From the NCBI GenBank assembly GCA_964484385.1, contig CAZAFV010000060.1:1-16542 (forward strand): 16,542 nucleotides of DNA, read 5' to 3'. The position numbers and the translations under genes are program-made. Source of the stretch: Poriferisodalis sp964484385. Its GTDB lineage: Bacteria > Actinomycetota > Acidimicrobiia > Acidimicrobiales > Poriferisodalaceae. This document shows positions 6,492-15,382 of the stretch, piece by piece; positions within the stretch are counted from its first letter, which is position 1, and each line of letters starts with the position of its first letter. Below the pieces are notes generated by a model, which worked only from the letters and a program-made list of their open reading frames with translations, had not been told where the DNA came from and ran no database searches.

Positions 6492-7889
6492 GTGGGCCGG
6501 AATGAACAGCGATTCTGGGACCGCAGAACCCACACGTCACGCGCCGCGCTGGCATCTGACCCAGCACGCGAGTGCTTTGCTGCGTACGTTCCTCATCCGA
6601 TCAACGGTTGGGAACCCGAGCTCCATGTCGACACATGGAGACAGATCTCGATGGCCGGCGAACGCTGTGCTGATCTGGTGCAGGCAACAGGCAACCGCCC
6701 GATCGCGTCGGAATGGGTTTTGGATCGATCCGAGAGCATCGCGTCGAGCACCATCGAGGAAGTCCGTCCGTCCGCGCGTCGAGTCGCACGCGCCGAAGCG
6801 CAGCTCAGCCTGTTCGGCGAACGGCCGGCGGACACAGAAATGGAAGCCTTGCGCAATGTCGCAGCGACACAGAGAGCAATCGGCCTAGGGGCATCCGGCG
6901 GCGACCTCACGACCGGGGAACTGTGCGACATACACGCGACGCTGATGGGCCACGACGATCCCATCGCCGGCCGAATCCGCCAGCGACAGAACTGGGTCGG
7001 CAGCGGAGCGCTCGGCAGCCCGCTCACAGCACGTCACGTCGGGCCGCCGCCCGAGTTCGTCAGCGACTTGCTCGACGATCTCGTCGACTACGTCAACCGG
7101 CAAGACGGCATCCCCCTCGTCCGCGCTGCGATCGCTCACGCTCAGTTCGAGACGATCCACCCATTCGCTGACGGCAACGGCCGAACCGGGCGCGCGCTGA
7201 TGCAGTACATGCTCAGGCGCGACGAAGTGATGCACAGCGGAGCGCTGCCTGTCAGCTCGGCCCTGATGCTGAACAAGGAGGCCTATTTCGACGCGCTCGA
7301 CGAGACTCGCATCATCTGCGCAGCGAACGATTTCGAACGGTCCAAGTCGTTGCGCACATGGATCGAGATGCTCGCTCAGTCCACATCTCATGCGTGCCTG
7401 CTCAGGGAACGGCTGATCACCCATGTGGACGCGCTCTCAGAACGATGGGTGCGTCAGGCACGTCAAGCAGGAATCCGCACTTCGAACACTGTGTTCAGAC
7501 TGCTCGAGGAGCTCCCGCGACATCCGGTCGTCACGGCCCGCAGCGCAGCCGATTTGCTGTCCGTCGGCCCGAGGACCGCGCAGCGCGCTGTGGATCGGCT
7601 GGCCAGGCTCGGCATCTTGGAACAGCGCAGCGCCGGCCGCCGCAACAGGGTGTTCGAATGCGGCGACATGATGGATGCGTTCGCCGAGTCAACGCGTGAG
7701 CAGCCCGCAGCCAACCTCACGCTGTCGACGCCGACTGGCGCGCTGGATTCGACAGCCCCCGAGGCGGGATCTGCCGCCGCGTACGACGGCGGCAACACCT
7801 GCGGTGCGCTCACGCAGCGAGGACGGCGGTGCGGGCACCCACGGCCGCGCCCGGGCGGGACGTGCCCAGCAGGACACCCTGAGTCCTGA
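6492..7889 (+). CDS. Fic-domain protein (probable AMP transferase) with winged helix and Cys3-His tail
   Basis: The 465-residue protein has an N-terminal Fic_N-like region (about 30-100) and a Fic core with HPFADGNGRTGR at 223-234. This fits the active HPFx(D/E)GNGRxxR motif, with His223 as the catalytic base. Active Fic enzymes usually move AMP from ATP to a Ser, Thr or Tyr of a target protein. The N-terminal SSTIEEVRPS (85-94) lies where class II Fic proteins hold the (S/T)xxxE(G/N) inhibitory helix. Glu89 is present as the inhibitory Glu, but the next residue is Glu instead of Gly/Asn. A winged-helix-like region follows at about 340-395, with TARSAADLLSVGPRTAQRAVDRLARLGILEQ as the recognition part. 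The tail has C437-x9-C447-x10-C458-x3-H462, a likely small zinc knuckle. The protein is cytoplasmic; its target is unknown. The dyads just upstream suggest autoregulation through the winged helix (inference). Confidence 0.9.
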   Translation: MGRNEQRFWDRRTHTSRAALASDPARECFAAYVPHPINGWEPELHVDTWRQISMAGERCADLVQATGNRPIASEWVLDRSESIASSTIEEVRPSARRVARAEAQLSLFGERPADTEMEALRNVAATQRAIGLGASGGDLTTGELCDIHATLMGHDDPIAGRIRQRQNWVGSGALGSPLTARHVGPPPEFVSDLLDDLVDYVNRQDGIPLVRAAIAHAQFETIHPFADGNGRTGRALMQYMLRRDEVMHSGALPVSSALMLNKEAYFDALDETRIICAANDFERSKSLRTWIEMLAQSTSHACLLRERLITHVDALSERWVRQARQAGIRTSNTVFRLLEELPRHPVVTARSAADLLSVGPRTAQRAVDRLARLGILEQRSAGRRNRVFECGDMMDAFAESTREQPAANLTLSTPTGALDSTAPEAGSAAAYDGGNTCGALTQRGRRCGHPRPRPGGTCPAGHPES

Positions 7890-7915
7890 AGAGCATCGCC
7901 GTCGCCTCAGATCGG

Positions 7916-7930
7916 TGGCCCTTCGGGCCA
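7916..7930 (+). terminator. Hairpin after fic, possible terminator
   Basis: TGGCCC, loop TTC, then GGGCCA form a perfect 6-bp stem 26 bases after the fic stop codon. Outer GGT/ACC bases could extend it past a two-base bulge. No T-run follows, so it is at best an atypical terminator as often proposed for high-GC actinobacteria. The rest of the 147-base gap holds only the candidate -10 at 8024. Confidence 0.3.
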
Positions 7931-8023
7931 GCACCTGCCCATCGATGCAGCGGACGCATCCACCCGAGCCGGGACCAGACCCAAACTGCTGACCCCAACA
8001 TCATGACTGTCACACCGCCTGCG

Positions 8024-8029
8024 TAGTGT
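8024..8029 (+). promoter_or_regulatory. Candidate -10 for a leaderless addB-like transcript
   Basis: TAGTGT fits the actinobacterial TAnnnT -10 pattern and ends seven bases before the GTG at 8037. That is the spacing expected when transcription begins at the start codon itself. No Shine-Dalgarno precedes this GTG, which agrees with leaderless translation. There is no good -35 at the usual distance. Confidence 0.35.
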
Positions 8030-8036
8030 CGCACTC

Positions 8037-11000
8037 GTGAATGACCGAGCGGCCGATTGCGCGCCGAGGCCCGAACCTCTGAGCGACAACCCTCTGAGCG
8101 GCCACGACGGGGCCGTCGCTTCCGACGACGGCAGCGGCGTGCGCGTTGTGGCGGTGGAGTTCGGTGCAGCGGCACGCCGGGCGATCGCCGACTTCGTGGC
8201 CGGCGCCAAGGCTGACGACCCGCTTGCGCCGGTGACCGTCATCGTGCCGTCGAATTACACGGGTCTCGCCCTGCGCAGGGCGATCGGCGCGGGCTCGCTC
8301 ACCGGCGCGACGCGGCGCTCGGGCGGCATCGCCGCCTTGGAGACCTTGACACTGGCCGGGTTGGCGGATCGGCTCGCCGGAACGTCGCTGCAGGCAGCGG
8401 GCAGGCGACCGCTCAACGTTCTGATGCTGACCTCAGCGATGCGGGCTGCGCTGAGGGAGCAGCCGGGCCTGTTCGCGCCGGTGGCTCGGCATCGGAGGAC
8501 CGCACAAGCGTTGGCAGGCGCCTATCAAGAACTGCGCGGCCTGAACGCTGAGCAGCTCGAACGCGTCGCGGCAGGCTCGCCTCGGGCCCGCGAGGTCGTG
8601 GCGATCTGCCAGCGAGTGCGGCGCGCAGTGAGACGTGATTGGTATGACGAGGTCGATCTGCTCACCGAAGCCGTTCACGTCGCGAGGGCCCGAGCGACCC
8701 AGGCAACGAGCACGGGCAGCGCGGGCGCAGCCGCCGACAGCCCGAGCTGCAGCCGTACGAGCGAGCCGGATGCCACAGCGAGTTCGCTGTCGGCGTTCGG
8801 AGCTGTCGCGGCCTACCTGCCTCGCCGCCTGAGCGGAAACGAAGGTGCCCTCATTCGGGCACTCGGGCCGCTCAGCCTCAGCGGGCAGGTGACTGTGCTG
8901 CTGGGCGTCACCGGCGACCGGCATGCGGACGCCGGCGCGGTCGCTTCGTGCGACCGTCTCCGCGTGGAGACGCCGGCTGCCTTGAGGCGCCCGATGCCGC
9001 CTCGCGCGCAACGCGAGCCGGCGTGCAGGGCGCCCGACGGCACGCCCGTTGAGCCCGACTCGATGACCGCCTGCACGACTGCCGATCATCCCGACGAGAC
9101 CTCCCCTGTCGGAACGGCGATCGTCAGCGTCACCGATCCCGACGAAGAGGCACGCACCGCTGTGCGCTTGATCATGTCCGATCTCGACGACGGTGTGCCG
9201 CCGGCTTCGCTCGCTGTGTTCTATGGCCCGAACGAGCCCTATGGCCGTACGCTCGAAGAGCAGTTCGAAGCCGCCGGCATCGCCACCTACGGCTCCACTG
9301 CACGGACGCTCGCCGAGTCCGCCTACGGCCGCTTTGCTGTGGGGCTCGCGGCGCTCGCGGACACCGACCACGACGAGCCACGGCTGGGTCGGCGCGACGT
9401 CTTCGAGTTGATCGCGGGCGCAAAGGTGCCGTTGCGTCCCGACCGCAGGCGAGCCGGCGAGAACATGTTCGTCCCCGACTCCAAGTGGGAGCGGCTCGCC
9501 CGCTTGGCGCGAGTGACCGACGGCGATTGGCGCACCCGGCTCGAGCTGCACGCGCACGAACAGCTCGGGCGTGCTGCAGCCGAACGTGAGAGCCCCGAAC
9601 CGAATTCGGCCGCCGTGGCCCGCTGCGAGGCCGAGGCAAGCGAGTGCGGCCTGATCATCGAATTCGTCGAAGAACTCCGCGATCGCATCAACGACGGGCG
9701 TAGCCGCACGACCTGGGGGCGCTTGAGCGCGTGGATGAGATCGTCCCTGCGTCGCTACCTCGGTCAGGTAGGCCGTGACAACTGGACTGATCGCTGGCCG
9801 CATTGGGAGCGAACCGCAGCGGAGCGCGTCGAGGACGTGCTGAGCCGCTTGGAGGGCCTCAGCCAGTTCGAGCCCAGGGTCGATCTCGCAGTGATGGCCG
9901 ACGTCCTGACGGACGAGCTGGCACAGCCACACGGTCGCAGCGGCCGCGAAGGCGACGGCATCTACGTGGGTCCTGTCGCAGGCGCAGTCGATGTGGCCCC
10001 GGTGCGGGCGTACATCCTGGGGATGAGCGAGGGCATCCTGCCGGGCAGATCACAGCCTGGGACCCTGATCAGCACCGAGGCGCGGCAGGATCTCGGCGGA
10101 GCGCTGACGCGCGACGTCGATGACGTCGCCGATCAGCACCGGATGGTCCTCGCCGCGATTGCCGGCGCCCGTGAGCGATGCACCCTGTTGGTGCCGCGGG
10201 GCAACCTGCGCCAGAGCGCCCAGTACGTGCCCTCTCGCTGGCTGACGCCCACCGCGCGCGCATTGACCGCGCACGACGCCAAGTCAGACGTCGGGCAGGG
10301 CTACATCGACGCAGCGCGCTTGGCCGCGGCGGCAGCTGACCCCGCAGTCGCCGCCGTCACCGAGGTTCCGTCGTACTTGAGCGGGGTGCGTGATGCATCG
10401 TTTCCTGCGACTGAGAACGAGTACGACTCGGCTGACGTGCTTCTCACGCGCGCGCGCCGAGGCGCAGTTGCGCGGCACCGCCTGTTCGACGTGCCCGCAT
10501 TTCGCAATGGCGTCGAAATGGACCGTGCACGACGAGGCACGAGCTTCACCCGGTTCGACGGCAACCTGGCCGGGGTCATCGACAGTCGCGGCGCGCTCGC
10601 CGATGTCATCTCGCCGACGCGGCTGGAGCACTGGGCGGTCTGTCCGCGCCGGTACCTATTCGAGCATCTGCTCGGTGTGAGGGCTCTGGAAGAGCCGGAA
10701 GAGATCGTGCGACTGAGCCCTCTCGAGCGCGGCAACCTCATGCACGATGCCATCGACCGGTTCTTGAGTCCGCTGATCGAGAATCGCACGTTGTCCCCAC
10801 CCGGCAGCGTCGGCGCCGCCGAGGGGCCTGATCGCCCACCGCCGGGGCCGAGTCGACCGCCCACAGACGAGGACCGAGACGAACTTGTCGCCCTCGGCGC
10901 GTCGCTCGCCGACGAACTCGCTGCACGAGGGCTGACCGGTCATGAGCTGCTGTGGGAGCGCGACCGCACGATGCTGCTCGCCGACCTGCGTGTCCTGCTC

Positions 11001-11681
11001 GACCGCGAGGGCGAGCTTCGGGACTGTCCCGCGAACAAGGCGGGGCCCGAGCTTCCTCGCGGCGAGGTGATCGGCTCCGAATTCCGCTTCGGCCGGACTG
11101 CCGAAGCGCCGGCGGTGCACTACCGCATGGGAAACGGCGAGCGAGTGCAGTTCCGCGGCTCGATCGACCGGGTGGAGCTGACTGCCGACGGCGGCCTCGT
11201 CGTCATCGACTACAAGTCCGGCCAATCCAAGACGTCCTTCGCTCGGACCCAGCCGAGCAGGAACCGGCCCGCAGATCTCACGGCGCGCGGCCGGCTGCTG
11301 CAGCTTCCGGTGTACGCGCTCGCTGCCGCTCAGCACTTCGCGGCTGACGGCACGCCGCCGACGTTGCACGCCGCATATTGGTTCTGCACCTCTGGGGCCG
11401 GAAACTGGGACTGGCTCACGATGGCTGTCGACGCCCCGCTCATGGAGCGATTCGACGAGGTGGTGACCCTCATCGTGACCGGGATTCGAAGCGGGACCTT
11501 TCCCGGCTACGCCGAGGCGGACGGCGACAACAGGGACTTCGTGTCGTGCCGCTACTGCGACCCCGACGGCATCGGGACAGCAGACGTGGTGCGGGACTGG
11601 AAGCGCAAGCGGAATGACGCGGCGCTCGCCGGCGTCGTGTCGCTGTTCGAGCCCGAGAATGCAGGCGAGTCGGTCCGATGA
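8037..11681 (+). CDS. addB: AddB-like PD-(D/E)XK nuclease subunit of a double-strand-break repair complex
   Basis: This 1214-residue protein has a degenerate helicase-like body and a C-terminal RecB-family nuclease. VTVIVPSNYTGLALRRAIG lies near the N-terminus, where AddB of Firmicutes has a Walker A; no GxxGxGKT is present, so it probably does not hydrolyse ATP. VRAYILGMSEGILPGR (about 655-670) is a conserved AddB/RecC-like motif. The nuclease has RGNLMHDAIDRF (the His motif) and VVIDYKSG with Asp1058 and Lys1060. Cysteines at 869 (CPRRYLFEHLLG), 1171 and 1174 (CRYC) correspond to iron-sulphur ligands of AddB, but the usual fourth Cys five residues later is absent. With AddA it should unwind and trim broken DNA ends for RecA loading. 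Residues about 220-245 and 310-360 are low-complexity linkers. GTG 8037 is chosen as the furthest start with a promoter-like context; GTG 8139, just before conserved sequence, is the alternative. Confidence 0.8.
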   Translation: MNDRAADCAPRPEPLSDNPLSGHDGAVASDDGSGVRVVAVEFGAAARRAIADFVAGAKADDPLAPVTVIVPSNYTGLALRRAIGAGSLTGATRRSGGIAALETLTLAGLADRLAGTSLQAAGRRPLNVLMLTSAMRAALREQPGLFAPVARHRRTAQALAGAYQELRGLNAEQLERVAAGSPRAREVVAICQRVRRAVRRDWYDEVDLLTEAVHVARARATQATSTGSAGAAADSPSCSRTSEPDATASSLSAFGAVAAYLPRRLSGNEGALIRALGPLSLSGQVTVLLGVTGDRHADAGAVASCDRLRVETPAALRRPMPPRAQREPACRAPDGTPVEPDSMTACTTADHPDETSPVGTAIVSVTDPDEEARTAVRLIMSDLDDGVPPASLAVFYGPNEPYGRTLEEQFEAAGIATYGSTARTLAESAYGRFAVGLAALADTDHDEPRLGRRDVFELIAGAKVPLRPDRRRAGENMFVPDSKWERLARLARVTDGDWRTRLELHAHEQLGRAAAERESPEPNSAAVARCEAEASECGLIIEFVEELRDRINDGRSRTTWGRLSAWMRSSLRRYLGQVGRDNWTDRWPHWERTAAERVEDVLSRLEGLSQFEPRVDLAVMADVLTDELAQPHGRSGREGDGIYVGPVAGAVDVAPVRAYILGMSEGILPGRSQPGTLISTEARQDLGGALTRDVDDVADQHRMVLAAIAGARERCTLLVPRGNLRQSAQYVPSRWLTPTARALTAHDAKSDVGQGYIDAARLAAAAADPAVAAVTEVPSYLSGVRDASFPATENEYDSADVLLTRARRGAVARHRLFDVPAFRNGVEMDRARRGTSFTRFDGNLAGVIDSRGALADVISPTRLEHWAVCPRRYLFEHLLGVRALEEPEEIVRLSPLERGNLMHDAIDRFLSPLIENRTLSPPGSVGAAEGPDRPPPGPSRPPTDEDRDELVALGASLADELAARGLTGHELLWERDRTMLLADLRVLLDREGELRDCPANKAGPELPRGEVIGSEFRFGRTAEAPAVHYRMGNGERVQFRGSIDRVELTADGGLVVIDYKSGQSKTSFARTQPSRNRPADLTARGRLLQLPVYALAAAQHFAADGTPPTLHAAYWFCTSGAGNWDWLTMAVDAPLMERFDEVVTLIVTGIRSGTFPGYAEADGDNRDFVSCRYCDPDGIGTADVVRDWKRKRNDAALAGVVSLFEPENAGESVR

Positions 11682-14600
11682 GCGCGTCAGCCGTTCGGAC
11701 CGGCGCGCAGCCGGCCGACCAACACGAACGGGATCGGATCGTCACCCGCACCGATGAGACGCTGTTCGTCGAAGCAGGTGCAGGCACCGGCAAGACCCGC
11801 GCCCTGACCGGCCGCGTCGTGGAGCTGCTCACCGGGCCGACCGCGGTGCCGATCAGTGCGATCGCGGCGATCACCTTCACCGACAAGGCCGCCGCGGAGC
11901 TGCGCAATCGAATTCGGGCCGCACTCAACCAACTGCTCGCTGACGGTTCGCCCGAGCAGGTTGCGGAGCGCGCGCGCCTTGCACTCGCAGGGCTGGACAG
12001 CGCCGCGATCTCGACGCTGCACGGGTTTGCGCGTCGCATCCTGAGCGAGCACGCGATCGAAGCGCGCGTGCCGCCGTTGTTCGAGGCCCTCGACCAGATC
12101 GCCAGCGATGTCGAGTTCGACGAACGGTGGTCGCGTTTCGAAGAGCAGCTCCTGAGTGACCCGACCGCACGCTGGGCCGTCGAGTTCGCTGATGCTGCAG
12201 GCGCCGGGCCAAGCACTCTGCGAGAGGTCGGCGTGCGATTCAACGCCAACTGGGACCGCGTGCGAGTCGGCAGCTCCATTGCCGCGATGGCGATCGACGT
12301 CGACGAGGTGCTCGAACTCGGTCACGCACTGTCGGCTCGCAGCGATGAGTGCAGCGCCACAGACGACCCGCTGCTGCTGCGATTCCCGCAACTGGACCGT
12401 TATCTCGCATTGCTCGGTACCGCACCGAGCGATGCCGGGCGGCTCTCCGTTCTGTGCAGCGCCGACGACTCACAGCTGGGGATCCCCAAGGTCGGCCGCA
12501 CCGGACGGGCAGCCAATTGGGCCGACGTGGGGTCGGTCAGGGACGGCTTCGAAGAGGTGAGGGTGCGTTGCCTAGCGATTGCGGCGGCGGCGCTCGACTC
12601 TGCAGTCGCGGAACTGTCCAACCGCGTCGCGCAGTTCACCATCGACGCGGCCGAACAGCGCCGCTCGGCTGGACGTCTCGAGTTCCACGATCTGCTCGTG
12701 CACGCCCGCGACCTGCTGCGACGCTCGCCGTCTGCGCGTGCGGCGCTGCACGGCCGCTACCGCCACCTGCTGCTCGACGAGTTCCAGGACACAGATCCGA
12801 TCCAGGTCGAGATAGCCGCCTTGATTGCCGGCCAGCAGGCCCACGGCGAGGGCGACGGCGACGACGGTGCAGATGTCAGCCTCGGCTCTGCGCGTGAGAG
12901 CGGCGCGGCACCGAACCCGCACTGGAGCGAGATTGCCACGACGGCGGGCGGGCTGTTCTTCGTGGGCGATCCCAAGCAGTCGATCTATCGCTTTCGACGG
13001 GCCGACATCGGCCTGTACCTCGACGCCCAGAGGAGGTACGAAGCCGAAACTGGCGCAACAGCTTCGCTGCGAGTCAACTTTCGCACGACCGAGCCGGTCA
13101 TCGCCTGGGTCAACAGCGTGTTCGCCGAACTGATGCCCCCGCACCACGAGTCCGAGCACGCGCACCTGCATCCTCCCTACGTCCCATTGGAATCGGATCG
13201 TGCGGCAATCGTCGGCAGTCCCGCAGTCATGGTGCTCGGAACCGAACAGCACACCGGGGTCAAGGTCGAACAGGTCCGCGAGATCGAGTCAGCGGACGTG
13301 GCGGCGGCAATCGTCCAGGTCATGAACGAGCAGTGGCTCGTGGCCGAACGACACGGGGCCGGCGGAGCGCCTCCGCGACCTGCTCGCCTCAGCGACATCG
13401 CTGTCCTTCTGCCCAGCCGCACCAGCTTGCCGCAGCTCGAGACGGGCCTGGCTGTGGCAGGCATCCCCTACCGCCTCGAAGCCTCGGAGTTCGTCTGGCG
13501 CAGCCGAACCGTGCGCGACCTGCTGATGTGCCTGCGCGCTGCGGCAGACCCTGATGACGACCTGGCCATCGTCAGCGCACTGCGCACGCCCCTGTACGGG
13601 TGCGGCGACGACGACTTGTACACCTACTACCGGGCCATCGGTTCTTGGAGCTATTTCCGCAGCGGTGCCTCCCCCCAGAACGGGGCGGAGCAACACCCCG
13701 TCACCGAGGGACTCGCGCATTTGCGAGAACTGTACGAACTGCATTCCGTGATGGCGCCCTCGATGCTGATCGACCGCTTGGTGCGTGATCGCAAGTTCCT
13801 CGAACAAGCAGCCGCCGGACCGCGGACTCGAGAGAAATGGCGGCATGTTCGCTACCTGATCGACCAGGCGCGTGCATGGACCGAGAGTCAGCACGGGGGC
13901 CTGCGCGGTTTCCTGCGCTGGACCGAAATGCAGTCATCCAAGCGAGCAAAGGTGACCGAGGCGATTCTGCCCGAGTCCGACGACGACTCGGTCCAGGTGA
14001 TGACCATTCACGCCGCCAAGGGCCTCGAATTCCCGATCGTCATCGTGGCGGGGCTACAGGTCGGCGAGCCGACTGCGCCGCCTCCGGTCATCTTCGGCGC
14101 CGAAGACACGGCGCACGACGCTGACAGCGGCGACCGGTCACACACCTGCGGAGGGGCTTCGGCGGTACGACTGAGGTCCGGCGTGGAGTCGCTCGCCTTC
14201 GCCAGATGCAAGGACGAAGAACAGATCGCTGATCACCACGAACGGGTCCGGCTGCTGTACGTCGCATGCACCCGCGCGCGTGACCACCTGATCGTGTCGC
14301 TGCACCGCCCGCCGCCTCGACGCAGAGCACTGCACGAGCAGAGCCATGCCCACGTCATCCAGCAGGTGCTGCCCCACAGCGACGAGGCCGACCGGGCGGC
14401 CCGCGAAGCACTGCAGTGGGAGTACCGAGCCGAAGCCCGATCGCCGAACGAAGCGAGCGCGCCGGCCCAGACGGAAGCCCGTGAGTCGTCCGACGTTCGG
14501 CCCGAGCGCACCGCGTGGCTTCGACGCCGTGATCACGCTGCGGCACACTCGCGGCGGCGGACGGCTCTGAGCGCGACCGCCATCGCGCAGCACAGCGCAC

Positions 14601-15346
14601 GTGACGACTCCGGCTTCGACCACGGGCATGGCGTCGACGCCGGCGAGTCGGCAGAACCGCTGGTGGAGCCCGCGGACGCGCTGACACCCGCCAAGGATGA
14701 AGCTGACGACGATCCCAGCGGTCGGTCCACGCCGATGCGCCGGGGGCGCGGAGCGACGGCGACCGGCAAGGCCGTTCACGGCGTGCTGCAGGCCGTCGAT
14801 CTGCGCAGCGGCGACGACCTCGCTGGGCTTGCCGCAGCCCAGGCCACCGCCGAAGGCGTCGGATCGAATGCCGCCAGCATCGAGGCATTTGTTCGATCTG
14901 CGCTGGGAAGCGACGAGGTTCAACGAGCTGTCGCCAACCGCCACTGGCGAGAGGTGTACGCCGCTGCCGCTGTTGATGCCGCCGATCCTGCCCAGGACTC
15001 GGTCGACGACGGCGCCGGGGCACTGCCCGTCGTCGAAGGGTTCATCGACTTGCTCTATGACGACCCTGACATGGGCGGCCTCGTTGTGGTCGATTACAAG
15101 ACCGATGCGCTCGGCGCGATGCCCGGCGCCGACAGCGGCCGCGCAGCGCAGTACCGGCAGCAATGTGCCACGTACGCGTGGTGCATCGAGCGGGCCACGG
15201 GCAGGCAGGTCGCTCGCATCGTGCTGCTGTACCTGAGATCCGATGGAATGCCGGCCAACGTCGACCGCCTCGAAGGCATCGAGTTACAGCGTCTCATCGA
15301 CACCGTTCCCCAAGCAGCGCTCGAGCTTGCGGTGGCCGAGGTCTGA
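11678..15346 (+). CDS. addA: AddA-like UvrD/RecB helicase-nuclease subunit
   Basis: The 1222-residue protein has a full SF1A helicase motor. Walker A is AGAGTGKT (33-40, Lys39), followed by ITFTDKAAAELRNRI (motif Ia) and STLHGFARRIL. Walker B is LLLDEFQDTD (Asp367, Glu368), followed by GDPKQSIYRFRRAD (motif III), LRVNFRTTEPV (IV), VMTIHAAKGLEFPIVIV (V) and RLLYVACTRARD (VI). The C-terminal RecB-type nuclease is complete: GKAVHG (His1034), EGFIDLLYD (Asp1124), VVDYKTD (Asp1139, Lys1141) and QCATY. It is therefore expected to drive 3'-5' unwinding and cut one strand. Its ATG overlaps the upstream stop codon (ATGA), so translation is coupled to the AddB-like partner at a one-to-one ratio. A Gly/Asp-rich insert sits between motifs II and III (about 388-405), and a long charged linker (about 875-1025) joins motor to nuclease. 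UvrD1/UvrD2 and PcrA are excluded by the nuclease domain; mycobacterial AdnA/AdnB would have a Walker A in both subunits. Confidence 0.88.
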   Translation: MSASAVRTGAQPADQHERDRIVTRTDETLFVEAGAGTGKTRALTGRVVELLTGPTAVPISAIAAITFTDKAAAELRNRIRAALNQLLADGSPEQVAERARLALAGLDSAAISTLHGFARRILSEHAIEARVPPLFEALDQIASDVEFDERWSRFEEQLLSDPTARWAVEFADAAGAGPSTLREVGVRFNANWDRVRVGSSIAAMAIDVDEVLELGHALSARSDECSATDDPLLLRFPQLDRYLALLGTAPSDAGRLSVLCSADDSQLGIPKVGRTGRAANWADVGSVRDGFEEVRVRCLAIAAAALDSAVAELSNRVAQFTIDAAEQRRSAGRLEFHDLLVHARDLLRRSPSARAALHGRYRHLLLDEFQDTDPIQVEIAALIAGQQAHGEGDGDDGADVSLGSARESGAAPNPHWSEIATTAGGLFFVGDPKQSIYRFRRADIGLYLDAQRRYEAETGATASLRVNFRTTEPVIAWVNSVFAELMPPHHESEHAHLHPPYVPLESDRAAIVGSPAVMVLGTEQHTGVKVEQVREIESADVAAAIVQVMNEQWLVAERHGAGGAPPRPARLSDIAVLLPSRTSLPQLETGLAVAGIPYRLEASEFVWRSRTVRDLLMCLRAAADPDDDLAIVSALRTPLYGCGDDDLYTYYRAIGSWSYFRSGASPQNGAEQHPVTEGLAHLRELYELHSVMAPSMLIDRLVRDRKFLEQAAAGPRTREKWRHVRYLIDQARAWTESQHGGLRGFLRWTEMQSSKRAKVTEAILPESDDDSVQVMTIHAAKGLEFPIVIVAGLQVGEPTAPPPVIFGAEDTAHDADSGDRSHTCGGASAVRLRSGVESLAFARCKDEEQIADHHERVRLLYVACTRARDHLIVSLHRPPPRRRALHEQSHAHVIQQVLPHSDEADRAAREALQWEYRAEARSPNEASAPAQTEARESSDVRPERTAWLRRRDHAAAHSRRRTALSATAIAQHSARDDSGFDHGHGVDAGESAEPLVEPADALTPAKDEADDDPSGRSTPMRRGRGATATGKAVHGVLQAVDLRSGDDLAGLAAAQATAEGVGSNAASIEAFVRSALGSDEVQRAVANRHWREVYAAAAVDAADPAQDSVDDGAGALPVVEGFIDLLYDDPDMGGLVVVDYKTDALGAMPGADSGRAAQYRQQCATYAWCIERATGRQVARIVLLYLRSDGMPANVDRLEGIELQRLIDTVPQAALELAVAEV

Positions 15347-15382
15347 GCCCGACGACTCCGCGGATCGCTGCTGGCTGCCGGC
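15347..15382. other. Short convergent gap, no clear terminator
   Basis: Only 36 bases separate the stop of the AddA-like gene from the stop of the opposite-strand amidase. I see no strong hairpin or T-run on either strand, so transcripts may overlap at their 3' ends. Confidence 0.4.

Noticed and set aside
8433..9932. Minus-strand frame of 499 codons opposite the AddB-like gene
   Set aside because: It is a shadow of third-position GC bias with no domain signal.
8037..15346. AddAB-like pair as part of an antiphage island
   Set aside because: Such complexes are ordinary host repair machinery, and no recognised defence gene adjoins them.
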